Positions 43,853 through 52,727 of a stretch of DNA of 64,000 nucleotides are shown here, one piece after another. The notes beneath the pieces are model-generated. The model worked only from the letters and a program-made list of their open reading frames with translations. It searched no databases and was not told the DNA's origin. The translations under genes and the position numbers were made by a program. Each line of letters begins with the position of its first letter. Position 1 is the stretch's first letter. Source of the DNA: Desulfobulbaceae bacterium UBA2276 (GTDB lineage: Bacteria > Desulfobacterota > Desulfobulbia > Desulfobulbales > Desulfocapsaceae); contig DDWW01000018.1 in NCBI GenBank assembly GCA_002347085.1, positions 1-64,000 of the forward strand, read 5' to 3'.

Positions 43853-45232
43853 TCACGCATTGTTGTGGTTCTTTTCTCGGCGGTCTCTTTTTTGTTGGGC
43901 ATCATCCTTTCTGCCGCTGAGCAGGTTGCCGAGCTCCTCAATGGTCTGTTTCAGCGGTGTGGTCTCGTTGACATCCTGGCGCAGAAAGTCATTGATGGCA
44001 TCAATCCTGGTGATGGCATGGTCAATTTTAGGGTTGGAACCCTTGGCGTAGGCCCCGATATTGATCAGGTCTTCGGCCTCCTTGTAGGTGGCAAGGATAC
44101 TTCGGGCCTGACCGGCGAGCTCAATGTGGCGAGGGGAGACAATGTCGCGCATTACCCGGCTGGCAGAGCCCAGAATGTCGATGGCCGGATAGTGGTTTTT
44201 GGCGGCAATGGCCCGGGAAAGGACAATGTGACCATCAAGGATGGAGCGTACCGAGTCGGCTACCGGTTCGGTCATGTCGTCTCCATCGACAAGCACCGTG
44301 TAGAGTCCGGTGATGGAACCCTTGCCTTTAAAACGGCCGGCACGTTCCAGGAGCTTGGGCAGGGTGGCAAAGACCGAGGGGGTGTAGCCCTTGGTAGTGG
44401 GCGGCTCGCCAATGGCCAGACCGATCTCGCGCATGGCCATGGCAAAGCGGGTGACTGAGTCCATCATCAACAGGACATTTTTGCCCTGCCCGCAAAAGAA
44501 TTCGGCAATGGCCGTGGCCACAAAGGCCCCGCGCATCCGCAGCAGAGGCGACTGATCCGAGGTGACGACCACGATCACCGAGCGGGCCAGACCCTCCTTG
44601 CCCAGATCACGTTCGATAAACTCACGTACCTCGCGGCCCCGCTCGCCAATCAAGGCGATAACATTGATATCGGCCCGGGCGTAGCGGGCCATCATCCCTA
44701 GAAGTACACTTTTTCCCACACCCGAACCGGCCATAATCCCCAGACGCTGGCCCATGCCGCAGGTGGTGAGGCCGTTGATGGAGCGGATGCCAAGATCCAG
44801 GGGCTCTGAGATATTGGTTCTCTGCATCGGTCCTGGGGGCAGGGAGTAGATCGCTTTTTCATAGGGAAGCAAGGGGGACGGAAGTCCGTCCAGGGGATTC
44901 TCCATGGCATCGATGACTCGGCCCAGCAGGGTGTCGCCCACTTGGATGGTGGCACTGTCCTTGATGATCCTGATCTGGCTGCCGGGTCCCAGGCCCCGCA
45001 GCTCGCCTAAAGGCATGAGCAGGGCTCGTGAATCTTTGAAGCCTACGATTTCCGCCATGACCGGCTCGCTGTTCTTGTCGATTGGCGTTAATTGGCAAAG
45101 AGAACCAATGGATGCCGTCGGGCAGTAGCCTTCAACCACCAGCCCGACGATACGGGTGATCTTGCCCCAGACCTTGATGGTGTTGAGTTTATTGATGGCC
45201 GAGACGGCAGGTGCGGCAGGGATGAGAGTCAT
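43853..45232 (-). CDS. fliI: Flagellar export ATPase FliI
   Basis: A 459-residue F1-type ATPase. The Walker A is GIMAGSGVGKSVLLGM near residue 173, then ALIGERGREVREFIERDL and the Walker B LLMMDSVTRFAMAMREIGLA. The N-terminal beta domain and the C-terminal helical domain are complete. It energises unloading of substrates together with FliH and FliJ. It follows fliH by 17 bases. Confidence 0.97.
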   Translation of the reverse strand: MTLIPAAPAVSAINKLNTIKVWGKITRIVGLVVEGYCPTASIGSLCQLTPIDKNSEPVMAEIVGFKDSRALLMPLGELRGLGPGSQIRIIKDSATIQVGDTLLGRVIDAMENPLDGLPSPLLPYEKAIYSLPPGPMQRTNISEPLDLGIRSINGLTTCGMGQRLGIMAGSGVGKSVLLGMMARYARADINVIALIGERGREVREFIERDLGKEGLARSVIVVVTSDQSPLLRMRGAFVATAIAEFFCGQGKNVLLMMDSVTRFAMAMREIGLAIGEPPTTKGYTPSVFATLPKLLERAGRFKGKGSITGLYTVLVDGDDMTEPVADSVRSILDGHIVLSRAIAAKNHYPAIDILGSASRVMRDIVSPRHIELAGQARSILATYKEAEDLINIGAYAKGSNPKIDHAITRIDAINDFLRQDVNETTPLKQTIEELGNLLSGRKDDAQQKRDRREKNHNNA

Positions 45233-45249
45233 GTTTCCTGATTTTCCCT

Positions 45250-46038
45250 CTACGCCGGGGCCTCAGTAGTCTGGTTTGCTTGCAGGGCCTCTTGGATGAC
45301 CTGTAACTGGCTGCCGATTGTGGCGTCAACGGTGCAATTTGCTGACTCCAGCCGGCAGCCGCCGCGTTCAATTGAGTTGTCGGCCTTGAGGGTGATGTTG
45401 TTCAAGCCGCTGATCTCGTTGATGATCTCTTGTTTCTTGTCTTTGATGATTTCCAAATCTCTCGGATTCACCCGGATCTCGAACTCTTCAGATTTGACGG
45501 CGAAGCGAATGGCATCCTCAATAGTTGCCAGAATCGTCTGGCTCTGTTCGCTGCTGAGAGAGTGACGAATGACCTTCTCGGCGATTGCCATGGCCATGAT
45601 ATGCATTTCATGAGTGTTATTTCGCAGTATGGTTTCATGAAGTCGAGTTAATTGCTCGCAGGCGGCTTGCAGGGTACGGACACAGCTTCCAAAATCTTCA
45701 TCCGCCTGCTGTCTTCCCTTCAGCACACCTTCGGTAATTCCCTCTTGGCGGATCAACTCCAGGTCTATGCCTGGTGCCGGTGTTTCCTCATTCAGCTCTG
45801 CGTCGGCATGGTCTTCGGCGGGGAGAGCTTTGGTCTGCCGGCTCACTGTTTGCTCGTGTTTGTCCGCGTGATCAGGGGTGAACCCGCCCTGGCCCTGGCC
45901 TGGAGAAGAATGTCCGGGCATAAGTTCCTGCCAGACCGGTTCAGGGTGGCCTTGATGGCTGGGCAAGAGCTGCTCGGGTACAAATTCGGCCGTGTTCTGG
46001 TAAATTTTAGACAAGGGAGATGATTTAGACAAGCTCAT
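45250..46038 (-). CDS. fliH: Export ATPase regulator FliH
   Basis: A 262-residue protein. The first 90 residues are low in complexity (Gln/His/Pro-rich). The middle forms a coiled coil and the C-terminal domain (about 150-262) has MAIAEKVIRHSLSSEQSQTI and LADNSIERGGCRLESANCTV-like LKADNSIERGGCRLESANCT. FliH tethers FliI to the C ring. ATG at 46038 has AGGAGGT 4 bases upstream and overlaps the fliG end; two in-frame GTG codons lie just before it. Confidence 0.93.
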   Translation of the reverse strand: MSLSKSSPLSKIYQNTAEFVPEQLLPSHQGHPEPVWQELMPGHSSPGQGQGGFTPDHADKHEQTVSRQTKALPAEDHADAELNEETPAPGIDLELIRQEGITEGVLKGRQQADEDFGSCVRTLQAACEQLTRLHETILRNNTHEMHIMAMAIAEKVIRHSLSSEQSQTILATIEDAIRFAVKSEEFEIRVNPRDLEIIKDKKQEIINEISGLNNITLKADNSIERGGCRLESANCTVDATIGSQLQVIQEALQANQTTEAPA

Positions 46039-47029
46039 CACCACCTCCTGTGCCCAGCACCAGTTTGCCTTCCTCCTGCAGTTTCATGGCGATCTTGACG
46101 ATGGTCTGCTGCATGGCCTCAACCTCCGAGAGCCGCACCGGCCCCATGGCCTCCAGGTCGTCTCTGATCATATCGGCAGCGCGTGAGGACATATTGGCAA
46201 AGATCTTTTCCTTCATCTCTTCGGAGGCCGTCTTCAAGGCCAGGGTCAGAGAGTCGTTGCTGACCTCGCGCAGGATCATCTGCAACGAGCGGCCATCAAG
46301 GGCAACCAGATTTTCAAAGGTGAACATCCGTTTACGGATCTCTTCAGCCATTTCCGGGTCAGATTGTTCAATGGTTTCAAGGATATCGGCATCCATGCTG
46401 TTTTTCAGGTGATCGAGCAGATCCACAACCTTGTCCATGCCCCCTAACTGTTTCTGTTCTTTGCCGGCTACCAGGCCGATCTCACGATGCAGGGCATCTT
46501 CAATGCGGACAATAACATCGGTGGAGACCTTTTCAATCTTGGCAATCCGGTAAACCACATCGGCCCGTACATCCTCGGGAAGATTGGCCAGGATCTCGCT
46601 GGCATGTTCCACATGCTGGGTAGAGAGGATCAGGGCCATGGTCTGGGGATGTTCTTTCTCCAGGAGACCGGCGACCATCTTGGGTTGCATCAGGGAGATG
46701 GTCTCTAAGGGGCGGGATTCGTTACCGGAGATAAAGTGCTCCATCAACTCAGTGGCGCGTTCGTCGGAGCCAGTGGATGCAATAGCTGTTTTGGCAAATT
46801 CGGCGCCCTTGACAAAAAGACCGGCGAGATCATGCTGGGTCTCGGCGTAACTGGCAAAGACCTTGTCTTTAATGTTTTCGGGGATATGGTCAATGGTCGC
46901 CATGGTCCGGGTCACCTGGCGGATCTCATCGTCGGAGAGCTCCTGGAAGACCCGGGCAGTGGCCTCTTCGCCCAGACATATAAGCAGGACGGCCGCCTTG
47001 TTGAGTCCGGTAAGGGTTTTAATGCTCAT
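46025..47029 (-). CDS. fliG: Motor switch protein FliG
   Basis: A 334-residue rotor protein. The N-domain begins TGLNKAAVLLICLGEEATAR, the middle domain has the EHPQTMALILSTQHVEHASE stretch, and the C-terminal torque helix region (FTFENLVALDGRSLQMILRE) keeps the charged residues that face the stator. The C-terminus overlaps the start of fliH. Length is as expected. Confidence 0.97.
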   Translation of the reverse strand: MSIKTLTGLNKAAVLLICLGEEATARVFQELSDDEIRQVTRTMATIDHIPENIKDKVFASYAETQHDLAGLFVKGAEFAKTAIASTGSDERATELMEHFISGNESRPLETISLMQPKMVAGLLEKEHPQTMALILSTQHVEHASEILANLPEDVRADVVYRIAKIEKVSTDVIVRIEDALHREIGLVAGKEQKQLGGMDKVVDLLDHLKNSMDADILETIEQSDPEMAEEIRKRMFTFENLVALDGRSLQMILREVSNDSLTLALKTASEEMKEKIFANMSSRAADMIRDDLEAMGPVRLSEVEAMQQTIVKIAMKLQEEGKLVLGTGGGDELV

Positions 47030-47041
47030 CTTTTGTCCTTG

Positions 47042-48664
47042 TTATCCTTCGTTGATCCAGCTTTTGACAATGTAGGCGGTTGGCACCTGGTTGCGGGAAA
47101 TCTCTTTACGCATGTGCAGGATCATCTCGTCAGGGACGACCTCCGGTAAAGATTCGTCAACCGGTGCTGGCGGCATGGCTCGTTCCCGCTCCAGATCGGC
47201 CACGGTCTTGTTGTGCTGTGTTACTTCGCCTTTCATCGTCTTGACTATGGGCCGGATGAGGAGCAGGTAAAGGAGCAGGGTGCCTATTGCCATCAGGCCG
47301 TATTTGGCGAAAGGGAGGTATTCTTTTATTGTATCGACGGGACTGGTTTCGGCGGCGATGACGGCCTCTTTTGGGGTCTCGGTAAAAGGCATGGAAACAA
47401 TGTTAATACTGTCTCCCCGTGTTTTGACCAGTCCCAAGGCGCTGGAGACCATACCTTCCAGGGATTTGAGCTCCTCCTCGCTGCGGGGTTGGGTGGTGGC
47501 CGCTTCCTTGTCTTTGCCGGGGATGGTCTTGTCGGCCACCAGGATGGAGACCGAGAGTTTGGTGACATTGCCAACAGGATTGACGGTCTTGCTGATGGTC
47601 TTGCTGATTTCGTAGTTAGTGGTTCGGGAAGTCTTGCTGGAGCTGGGGGTGGAGGCGGTCTGAGCTTCGGTGTTGCCCTGGAGATTGGATTCAACGCCGG
47701 GTACGCCGCCGCTGCCCTTGTCGTTGTTGGCCTCCTCCTGGGTTTGTTCGCTGCGGATGACTGGGTCATCGGCGTCAAAGAGCTCCTGGGTCTTCTCTAC
47801 CTTGGCAAAATCCAGGGTGGCGGTTACCCGGACCATGGCCTTGTCCACCCCCAGGGTCTTGTCCAGGAGATCGAGGGCCCGAGTCTGCATCCGTTGTTCA
47901 ACTTCCTGTTGGAAGGCCAGCATGTCGAGGGAGACGCTCTGGTCCGAGTTGTCTTTTTCGGGATCGCTTAATACCTTGCCCGAGGCGTCGATAACCTTTA
48001 CATTTTTAGGCTCCATGCCGGTTACCGACCCGGCCACCAGATGGATGATACCCTGAACCTGCTCTTTGCCAAGGGCCTTGCCTGGCTTCAAGGTGACAAT
48101 TACCGAGGCCGTGGCCGGCTTCTGCTGGTTTTCAAAAAGGCGTTTTTCCGGTAAGGCCAGATGAACGCGGGTGGCCTCAACCGGGGCCAATGAAGCGATA
48201 GTACGGGAGAGTTCTCCCTGCAATGCCCTGGTGTAATTCACCTTCTGGACAAAATCGGTGAGGGCAAAATTCTGTTTGTCAAATATTTCAAAACCAACAC
48301 CCCCTCCGGATGGCAGGCCGCTGGCGGCAAGTTCGAGACGGGTTTCGTAGAGTTTGTCCGCAGGGATCCAGATATTCTTGCCATCATTTTTAAGCTGATA
48401 GGGGATCTTTTGGCCTTTGAGCCAGTTGACCACGGATCCGGCATCGGCCTCGTTCAGATTGGCATAGAGCAACTGCTGCGTGGCGGTTTGTGACTTGACG
48501 ATGATGAGTGCAAACAGAGCGATGGAGATGAGGGCCACAGCCCCCAGGGCTATTTGGCGGGAAAGAGGCCAGTCGCCAATCAGGGTCAGGAGATTCTTGC
48601 GCTCGGGAGGAGGTGCTGGTACCTGTCCTCGGTTGAGTGGCTGATTTGTGTTTTCGTCTGCCAT
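47042..48664 (-). CDS. fliF: MS-ring protein FliF
   Basis: A 540-residue ring protein with two membrane helices (about 32-52 and 455-475). The periplasmic ring-building motifs contain NLNEADAGSVVNWLKGQKIP and ARVHLALPEKRLFE. A Ser/Thr/Glu-rich disordered segment lies at about 310-350. The C-terminal tail binds FliG. FliF starts basal-body assembly. It lies immediately before fliG and after fliE. Confidence 0.97.
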   Translation of the reverse strand: MADENTNQPLNRGQVPAPPPERKNLLTLIGDWPLSRQIALGAVALISIALFALIIVKSQTATQQLLYANLNEADAGSVVNWLKGQKIPYQLKNDGKNIWIPADKLYETRLELAASGLPSGGGVGFEIFDKQNFALTDFVQKVNYTRALQGELSRTIASLAPVEATRVHLALPEKRLFENQQKPATASVIVTLKPGKALGKEQVQGIIHLVAGSVTGMEPKNVKVIDASGKVLSDPEKDNSDQSVSLDMLAFQQEVEQRMQTRALDLLDKTLGVDKAMVRVTATLDFAKVEKTQELFDADDPVIRSEQTQEEANNDKGSGGVPGVESNLQGNTEAQTASTPSSSKTSRTTNYEISKTISKTVNPVGNVTKLSVSILVADKTIPGKDKEAATTQPRSEEELKSLEGMVSSALGLVKTRGDSINIVSMPFTETPKEAVIAAETSPVDTIKEYLPFAKYGLMAIGTLLLYLLLIRPIVKTMKGEVTQHNKTVADLERERAMPPAPVDESLPEVVPDEMILHMRKEISRNQVPTAYIVKSWINEG

Positions 48665-48714
48665 GGAAAATTACCTTTGTGGAGAAGGTCGTTGAGTCTG
48701 TGGTCGTTTAGCTG

Positions 48715-48760
48715 CCGTTATAAACAAAGCAAAAAACTGTTTCTTTTATAACGGACTCTA
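48715..48760. repeat. CCGTTAT-type hairpin on the fliE stop codon
   Basis: CCGTTATAAA (48715-48724) pairs with TTTATAACGG (48745-48754), and the fliE TAG stop codon (48758-48760) lies at its outer end (TAGAGTCCGTTAT on the minus strand). Confidence 0.65.
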
Positions 48761-49054
48761 AATCTGCATTCGCATTACTTCTTCGTAGGCCTGGAGGGCC
48801 TTGTTCCGCATCTGGACCAGCATCTTCAGGGAAATGTCGGCCTCTTCAACGGCAATCATCACCTCATGCAGGCTTTCGGCCTTGCCGGTATTGAGCTGTT
48901 CAATGGCCTGTTCTCCACTGTTTTGGGACTGATTCACCTGTTCGATGGTGGATTTTATGATGTCGGCAAAGCCGTTTTTAGCGGTGGAAACACTACTGGG
49001 GTCTGTTGGGCGTAGCGGCAGGGAGGCCCCGGCCCCGGTGATCTGCATGTTCAT
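48758..49054 (-). CDS. fliE: MS ring-rod adaptor FliE
   Basis: A 98-residue protein with the FliE core KNGFADIIKSTIEQVNQSQN, then LHEVMIAVEEADISLKMLVQ and the end RNKALQAYEEVMRMQI. It links the MS ring to the rod. It follows flgC by 6 bases. Its TAG stop is the outer end of a hairpin repeat. Confidence 0.95.
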   Translation of the reverse strand: MNMQITGAGASLPLRPTDPSSVSTAKNGFADIIKSTIEQVNQSQNSGEQAIEQLNTGKAESLHEVMIAVEEADISLKMLVQMRNKALQAYEEVMRMQI

Positions 49055-49060
49055 AATCTC

Positions 49061-49492
49061 TTATCTCCCTATTTCCAAGGCCTTGAGTGCCATTCTTTTG
49101 GCAGATTTGATGACCGTGGTGTTGGCCTCGTAAGCGCGGGTGGCCGAGGTCATATCCACCATCTCTTTTAACACATTGACATTGGGCATGGCAACATACC
49201 CATCTTCTCGGGCGTCGGGATGAGAGGGATCATAAATCAGTTTTGGTTCCTCCTGATCCTCGAGGATCTTGGTAACCTCGACCCCCTGGACACTGTTTTT
49301 GAGCTTTCCGTCCAGGTGCTCTTGAAAGGAAAGCGGCTGGCTTTGAAAGTAAACGGATTTTTTCTTGTAGGGACCACCCTCCGGGGTGGATGTGGTCTCC
49401 ACATTGGCCAGATTGGAACTGATGGTGTCGAGACGAATCCTTTGGGCCTTGAGGGCTGAGGCGCTCACGTCAAAGGTGTTAAAGATATCCAT
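49061..49492 (-). CDS. flgC: Proximal rod protein FlgC
   Basis: A 143-residue rod protein. It begins MDIFNTFDVSASALKAQRIR with DTISSNLANVETT and ends PNVNVLKEMVDMTSATRAYE. ATG at 49492 is chosen because AGGAGAC precedes it and it matches the family start. The 132-base gap before it contains a repeat of the ACGGATGAACACGGAT type (about 49543-49608). Confidence 0.95.
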   Translation of the reverse strand: MDIFNTFDVSASALKAQRIRLDTISSNLANVETTSTPEGGPYKKKSVYFQSQPLSFQEHLDGKLKNSVQGVEVTKILEDQEEPKLIYDPSHPDAREDGYVAMPNVNVLKEMVDMTSATRAYEANTTVIKSAKRMALKALEIGR

Positions 49493-49624
49493 TTTAGTCT
49501 CCTTTGTTTGACGAACTGGTGTCACATATCATAACTACTCAACCACGGATGAACACGGATTGGCACGGATAAAAAAGAAAATATCTGCGTTCATCTGTGC
49601 TCAAATATTTTTTTTCATGTCAAA

Positions 49625-50038
49625 TTATTGACCACCTTGCACGACATAACTGAGCAGGGAAAGCTTTTTCTTTAATAACTGGGCCGCCGTTTCATAGATG
49701 AGTTCATTTTCCGAAAGCGCCATCATCTCCTGGTCAATGCTGACCCCATTCTGATCGCCGATACCCGTTTTGTCAGGATCCCTGGTGATGGTGCCGGTGA
49801 CACTCTCTACATTTGCACCACCACCAATAGGGATATGGTTGGGATGGGTGGCCTTTGGCGCGCCTTTACCCTGAACTGCCTGTTGTAATTCCCGCTCAAA
49901 TTCAAAACGGGCGGGGGCGTAGCCGGGGGTGTCGGCGTTGGCAATATTGGCGGCGATCACCCGTTGATTGGCCGAGCGCAGATCGAGAGTTTTCTTTAAC
50001 AGGTGGATATTAGAGTCAAAAAGAGAGAGTTTGTTCAT
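49625..50038 (-). CDS. flgB: Proximal rod protein FlgB
   Basis: A 137-residue rod protein: LKKTLDLRSANQRVIAANIA followed by NADTPGY, and a C-terminal GVSIDQEMMALSENELIYET. It is the first rod component on FliE. It starts 21 bases after the large TPR gene, so both are almost certainly co-transcribed. Confidence 0.95.
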   Translation of the reverse strand: MNKLSLFDSNIHLLKKTLDLRSANQRVIAANIANADTPGYAPARFEFERELQQAVQGKGAPKATHPNHIPIGGGANVESVTGTITRDPDKTGIGDQNGVSIDQEMMALSENELIYETAAQLLKKKLSLLSYVVQGGQ

Positions 50039-50059
50039 AGCATGGGCCCCACTTGTTTG

Positions 50060-52468
50060 TTATTTGCTTAACGCGGTCAACTCCAGTTCTTTTTTGGCCA
50101 ATTTCTGCCATAAAGGCATACTTCCTGTTTCGACAATTTGTTTGAAAAATTTTAGCGCACTCTCTTTATCGCCATTTTGTCGGGCAATCTGACCCAGCCG
50201 GAACAAGGCCTGATCCTTATGGGACGAGTCTTGTTGCACCGAGGTGAACAGCTCCGCGCTCTTTTTGATATCGCCGGTCTGATAGGCACTCTCGGCCAGC
50301 ATGAAAACGGGGTCGAACTGTTTTCCTTTTTCTTTACTCTCAGCGGTGATCTTGAGCTCTTCCAGGATGGTCTTGGCCTTAGCATAGTCGTTAAGTTGGA
50401 AAGAGAGAGTTGCCTGGATCTCCTTGAATCGTGGTTTTGTCGATTTGTGCTCAGAGAGCAGGGTGAGGGCCTCCTGGTTCTTGTTATGGGTCATGAGGTT
50501 TTGCAGACGAACAAGGAGGATCTCCTCGTGATCAGGGCCTTTAGGGTAGGCAGTTTGGTAGTGGTCGGCGTATTCTTCTACCATTTCATCTTCGCCCTGT
50601 TCGTAGGCAAGTTTGATGAGGGGGAGATAGTAGGGGCCGTTTTCTTCCTTGGCGTTTACCTCCAAGAGGTAGAGATACATCTTGGTGGCCTCATTGAAGA
50701 AGCCAAGTTGTTGGTAGGCTTCAGCCATGTCGGCGAGCAGACGGATATCGATCCATTTTTTTGCAAAGAGGGGTTTATTTTGCTGGGCCAGTACCAGGGC
50801 TTCGACGTACTTTCCGTTTTTCATGTGCTCTTTCATGAGTTCGGGCATGGTCTCGATCAGCAGGGCCAGGGCCGTGTCATGCAGGGCGCCATTCCTGAAT
50901 TCCTTGAGGAAATTCATGAGCAGCTCCATCCCCTTGTCTTTCTGACCCCGCATCTGGTGGACCAGGATTACCTTGAAGGCCGCCTCTTCCCTGATTGAAA
51001 GGTCCTCTGCGGTTTCAGCCAGGTTTTGATAATGGGCCAGTCCGGTTTTCTCCCAGTTTTTCATGGTCAGCAGCTTGATATCGGTCTGTTTGGTGGCCGC
51101 CCGGACTCCGGCTTCAGTGTCGGGGTAGGCTAATTCAATTTCGGCGAAATCGTTGAGCATTTGTGTTGCGGGTGTGAGATGGATTTTGGCCATGGCCATG
51201 CGAAAACTGATCATCCCTAAATATTTCTGGGTGTCGATTTTGGGGTGTCTGGCCAAGCGATCATAGCAGTCAATTGCTGCTTTGAACTGTTGGTGACGAT
51301 AGAGGGTGGAGCAGTATCCATTGAGCGAGGAACTGTCGTCGGCCAAGGTACCGGCCTTATCCAAGAGTTGATATCCGGCCTGGGCCTTGATGAATTCGCC
51401 GGTGGCCAGCCAGTAATCTGCCTGACGTAAGGCCTTGAGCGAGGCGATCTTGGCTGGAGAGGGGATGTCGTCTTTTGCCAGCAGGAGGCGCATTCGTTCC
51501 CATTCTTTGGTCGCCAAGGCAATTTCTATCTGGGTGATATAAACGTAGGGCATTATCGGATTGCCCTTGTCTGTTGCGCCCTCAAGATTTTTCAACTCAA
51601 CATCAGCAAGATAGGGGTCCGCGTATTCAGCCTGGAGGCGTACAAGGAGATATTTGGCCAGGATGCCGAGAGATTCATCACCATGTTGTTCTGACAAAAG
51701 ATACAAGTGTTTATGGGCCTCTTGAATTTTTCCAGCCCGCAAGAGGATGTCGCCATAGGTTAGAGACAATTTTTTCTTATTTGCAGGATTGGTTTCATGG
51801 CTGAGTTGCTCGAAAACCAAGGGGATGAGATCGTTCCAGGAGTTTTTTTGGGCCCCTGCCATGATTTCAGGGTTAAGAAGGGTTACATTTTGCTCGAGCT
51901 CGGGTGGCAGAAGAGCGATGGTGGGAAAAGGGACCAGGGAAAACTGGAGGGCTGGCTCCAGCTTGAGTTCAGCCTCATACTCTTTGAAGAAGTTTTCCCA
52001 CTTACCGATATAGGGGCAGGTCGTGGCAGGATTGGGGGCATCCTTGGCTTTTGCTGATAACTTCGATTGTGAGGCCGTGAATTCATTGCCTAAGGTGATA
52101 CTGACCCGTAATTCGTTGTTCTGGGCTGCGGGTGCGATTTTCACCTTTTGGGGCGGATAACGGAAAAAAAGCGAGAGGGTGGTGGCGTTATTTTTTTTGA
52201 GTGTCAGGATTTTGACCATTTTGTCGTCGGTTTCAGGGAGGGCGAGATCGTCGGGAGTGAGGGTCTCCGTGAAGGTGAAATCTACCCGTTTTTCCTTCTG
52301 AACGATGGAGTATTTGGGGGGAGAGTTGAAAGTGCAAGAGAGCTGGAGGCTACTGTTACTGTAGCCTTTGCTGATCTTGGTGAGCATCGGTTGGGTTGAC
52401 GCAGATCTGGCGTTGGCGGTCAAGGTGCTTGCAATCAGGAGCAGGAGTATAAAGAAATATTTTTTCAT
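50060..52468 (-). CDS. Large secreted TPR protein, PflA-like candidate
   Basis: An 802-residue protein with a signal peptide (KKYFFILLLLIASTLTANA). The N-terminal beta-rich domain (about 27-130, SNSSLQLSCTFNSPPKYSIV) is of AMIN-like character. The remainder is almost entirely helical repeats (about 220-795), with TPR-like units such as QALFRLGQIARQNGDKESAL near the end. It is predicted to be periplasmic. It is the first gene of the sigma-54-driven rod/hook operon, directly before flgB. Size and architecture recall Campylobacter PflA, a periplasmic scaffold that holds stators around the motor. No sequence-level proof of homology is available here. Confidence 0.72.
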   Translation of the reverse strand: MKKYFFILLLLIASTLTANARSASTQPMLTKISKGYSNSSLQLSCTFNSPPKYSIVQKEKRVDFTFTETLTPDDLALPETDDKMVKILTLKKNNATTLSLFFRYPPQKVKIAPAAQNNELRVSITLGNEFTASQSKLSAKAKDAPNPATTCPYIGKWENFFKEYEAELKLEPALQFSLVPFPTIALLPPELEQNVTLLNPEIMAGAQKNSWNDLIPLVFEQLSHETNPANKKKLSLTYGDILLRAGKIQEAHKHLYLLSEQHGDESLGILAKYLLVRLQAEYADPYLADVELKNLEGATDKGNPIMPYVYITQIEIALATKEWERMRLLLAKDDIPSPAKIASLKALRQADYWLATGEFIKAQAGYQLLDKAGTLADDSSSLNGYCSTLYRHQQFKAAIDCYDRLARHPKIDTQKYLGMISFRMAMAKIHLTPATQMLNDFAEIELAYPDTEAGVRAATKQTDIKLLTMKNWEKTGLAHYQNLAETAEDLSIREEAAFKVILVHQMRGQKDKGMELLMNFLKEFRNGALHDTALALLIETMPELMKEHMKNGKYVEALVLAQQNKPLFAKKWIDIRLLADMAEAYQQLGFFNEATKMYLYLLEVNAKEENGPYYLPLIKLAYEQGEDEMVEEYADHYQTAYPKGPDHEEILLVRLQNLMTHNKNQEALTLLSEHKSTKPRFKEIQATLSFQLNDYAKAKTILEELKITAESKEKGKQFDPVFMLAESAYQTGDIKKSAELFTSVQQDSSHKDQALFRLGQIARQNGDKESALKFFKQIVETGSMPLWQKLAKKELELTALSK

Positions 52469-52503
52469 AATATAAGAGAGAAAGGTGGATTTTGGATGTC
52501 TTA

Positions 52504-52520
52504 TTGCAAATAGCGTTCCA
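52504..52520 (-). promoter_or_regulatory. Sigma-54-like promoter of the TPR-flgB operon
   Basis: TGGAACGCTATTTGCAA on the minus strand, with GG and GC separated by exactly 10 bases, 36 bases upstream of the TPR start. It matches the fliL-operon box at 12 of its first 16 positions and fits TGGCAC-N5-TTGCW. Confidence 0.78.
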
Positions 52521-52604
52521 TTTTTTGTGCTCTTTGCTGGCTATTTGCTGGTTATGGGTGATGAGCACTGATGAAAAAATATTGATTGGCAACACAATAG
52601 TATT

Positions 52605-52683
52605 GTGTGAATCGTGTAGAATTGTGTAAAATCGTTTAGAATTATGTGAAATTGTGAAATTTCTGTAAAATTACGGTGAAATT
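52605..52683. promoter_or_regulatory. Array of 10-bp phased repeats upstream of cheY
   Basis: Eight consecutive units of a 10-base motif resembling GTGTAGAATT: 52605, 52614, 52624, 52634, 52644, 52654, 52663 and 52673. Units are 9, 10 or 11 long, so the same face of the helix is repeated each turn. It lies in the divergent region between the TPR gene and cheY. It could be an operator array, a bent AT-rich segment or an activator site. AATAAT at 52703-52708 might be the -10 for cheY. Confidence 0.6.
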
Positions 52684-52727
52684 ACTTTTATCGGGTACTG
52701 AAAATAATATTTTTTATGGAGGTCAAG

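Noticed and set aside
50177..50998. 273-codon plus-strand frame opposite the TPR gene
   Set aside because: Shadow of the TPR repeats; low-complexity Gly/Phe/Leu-rich translation.
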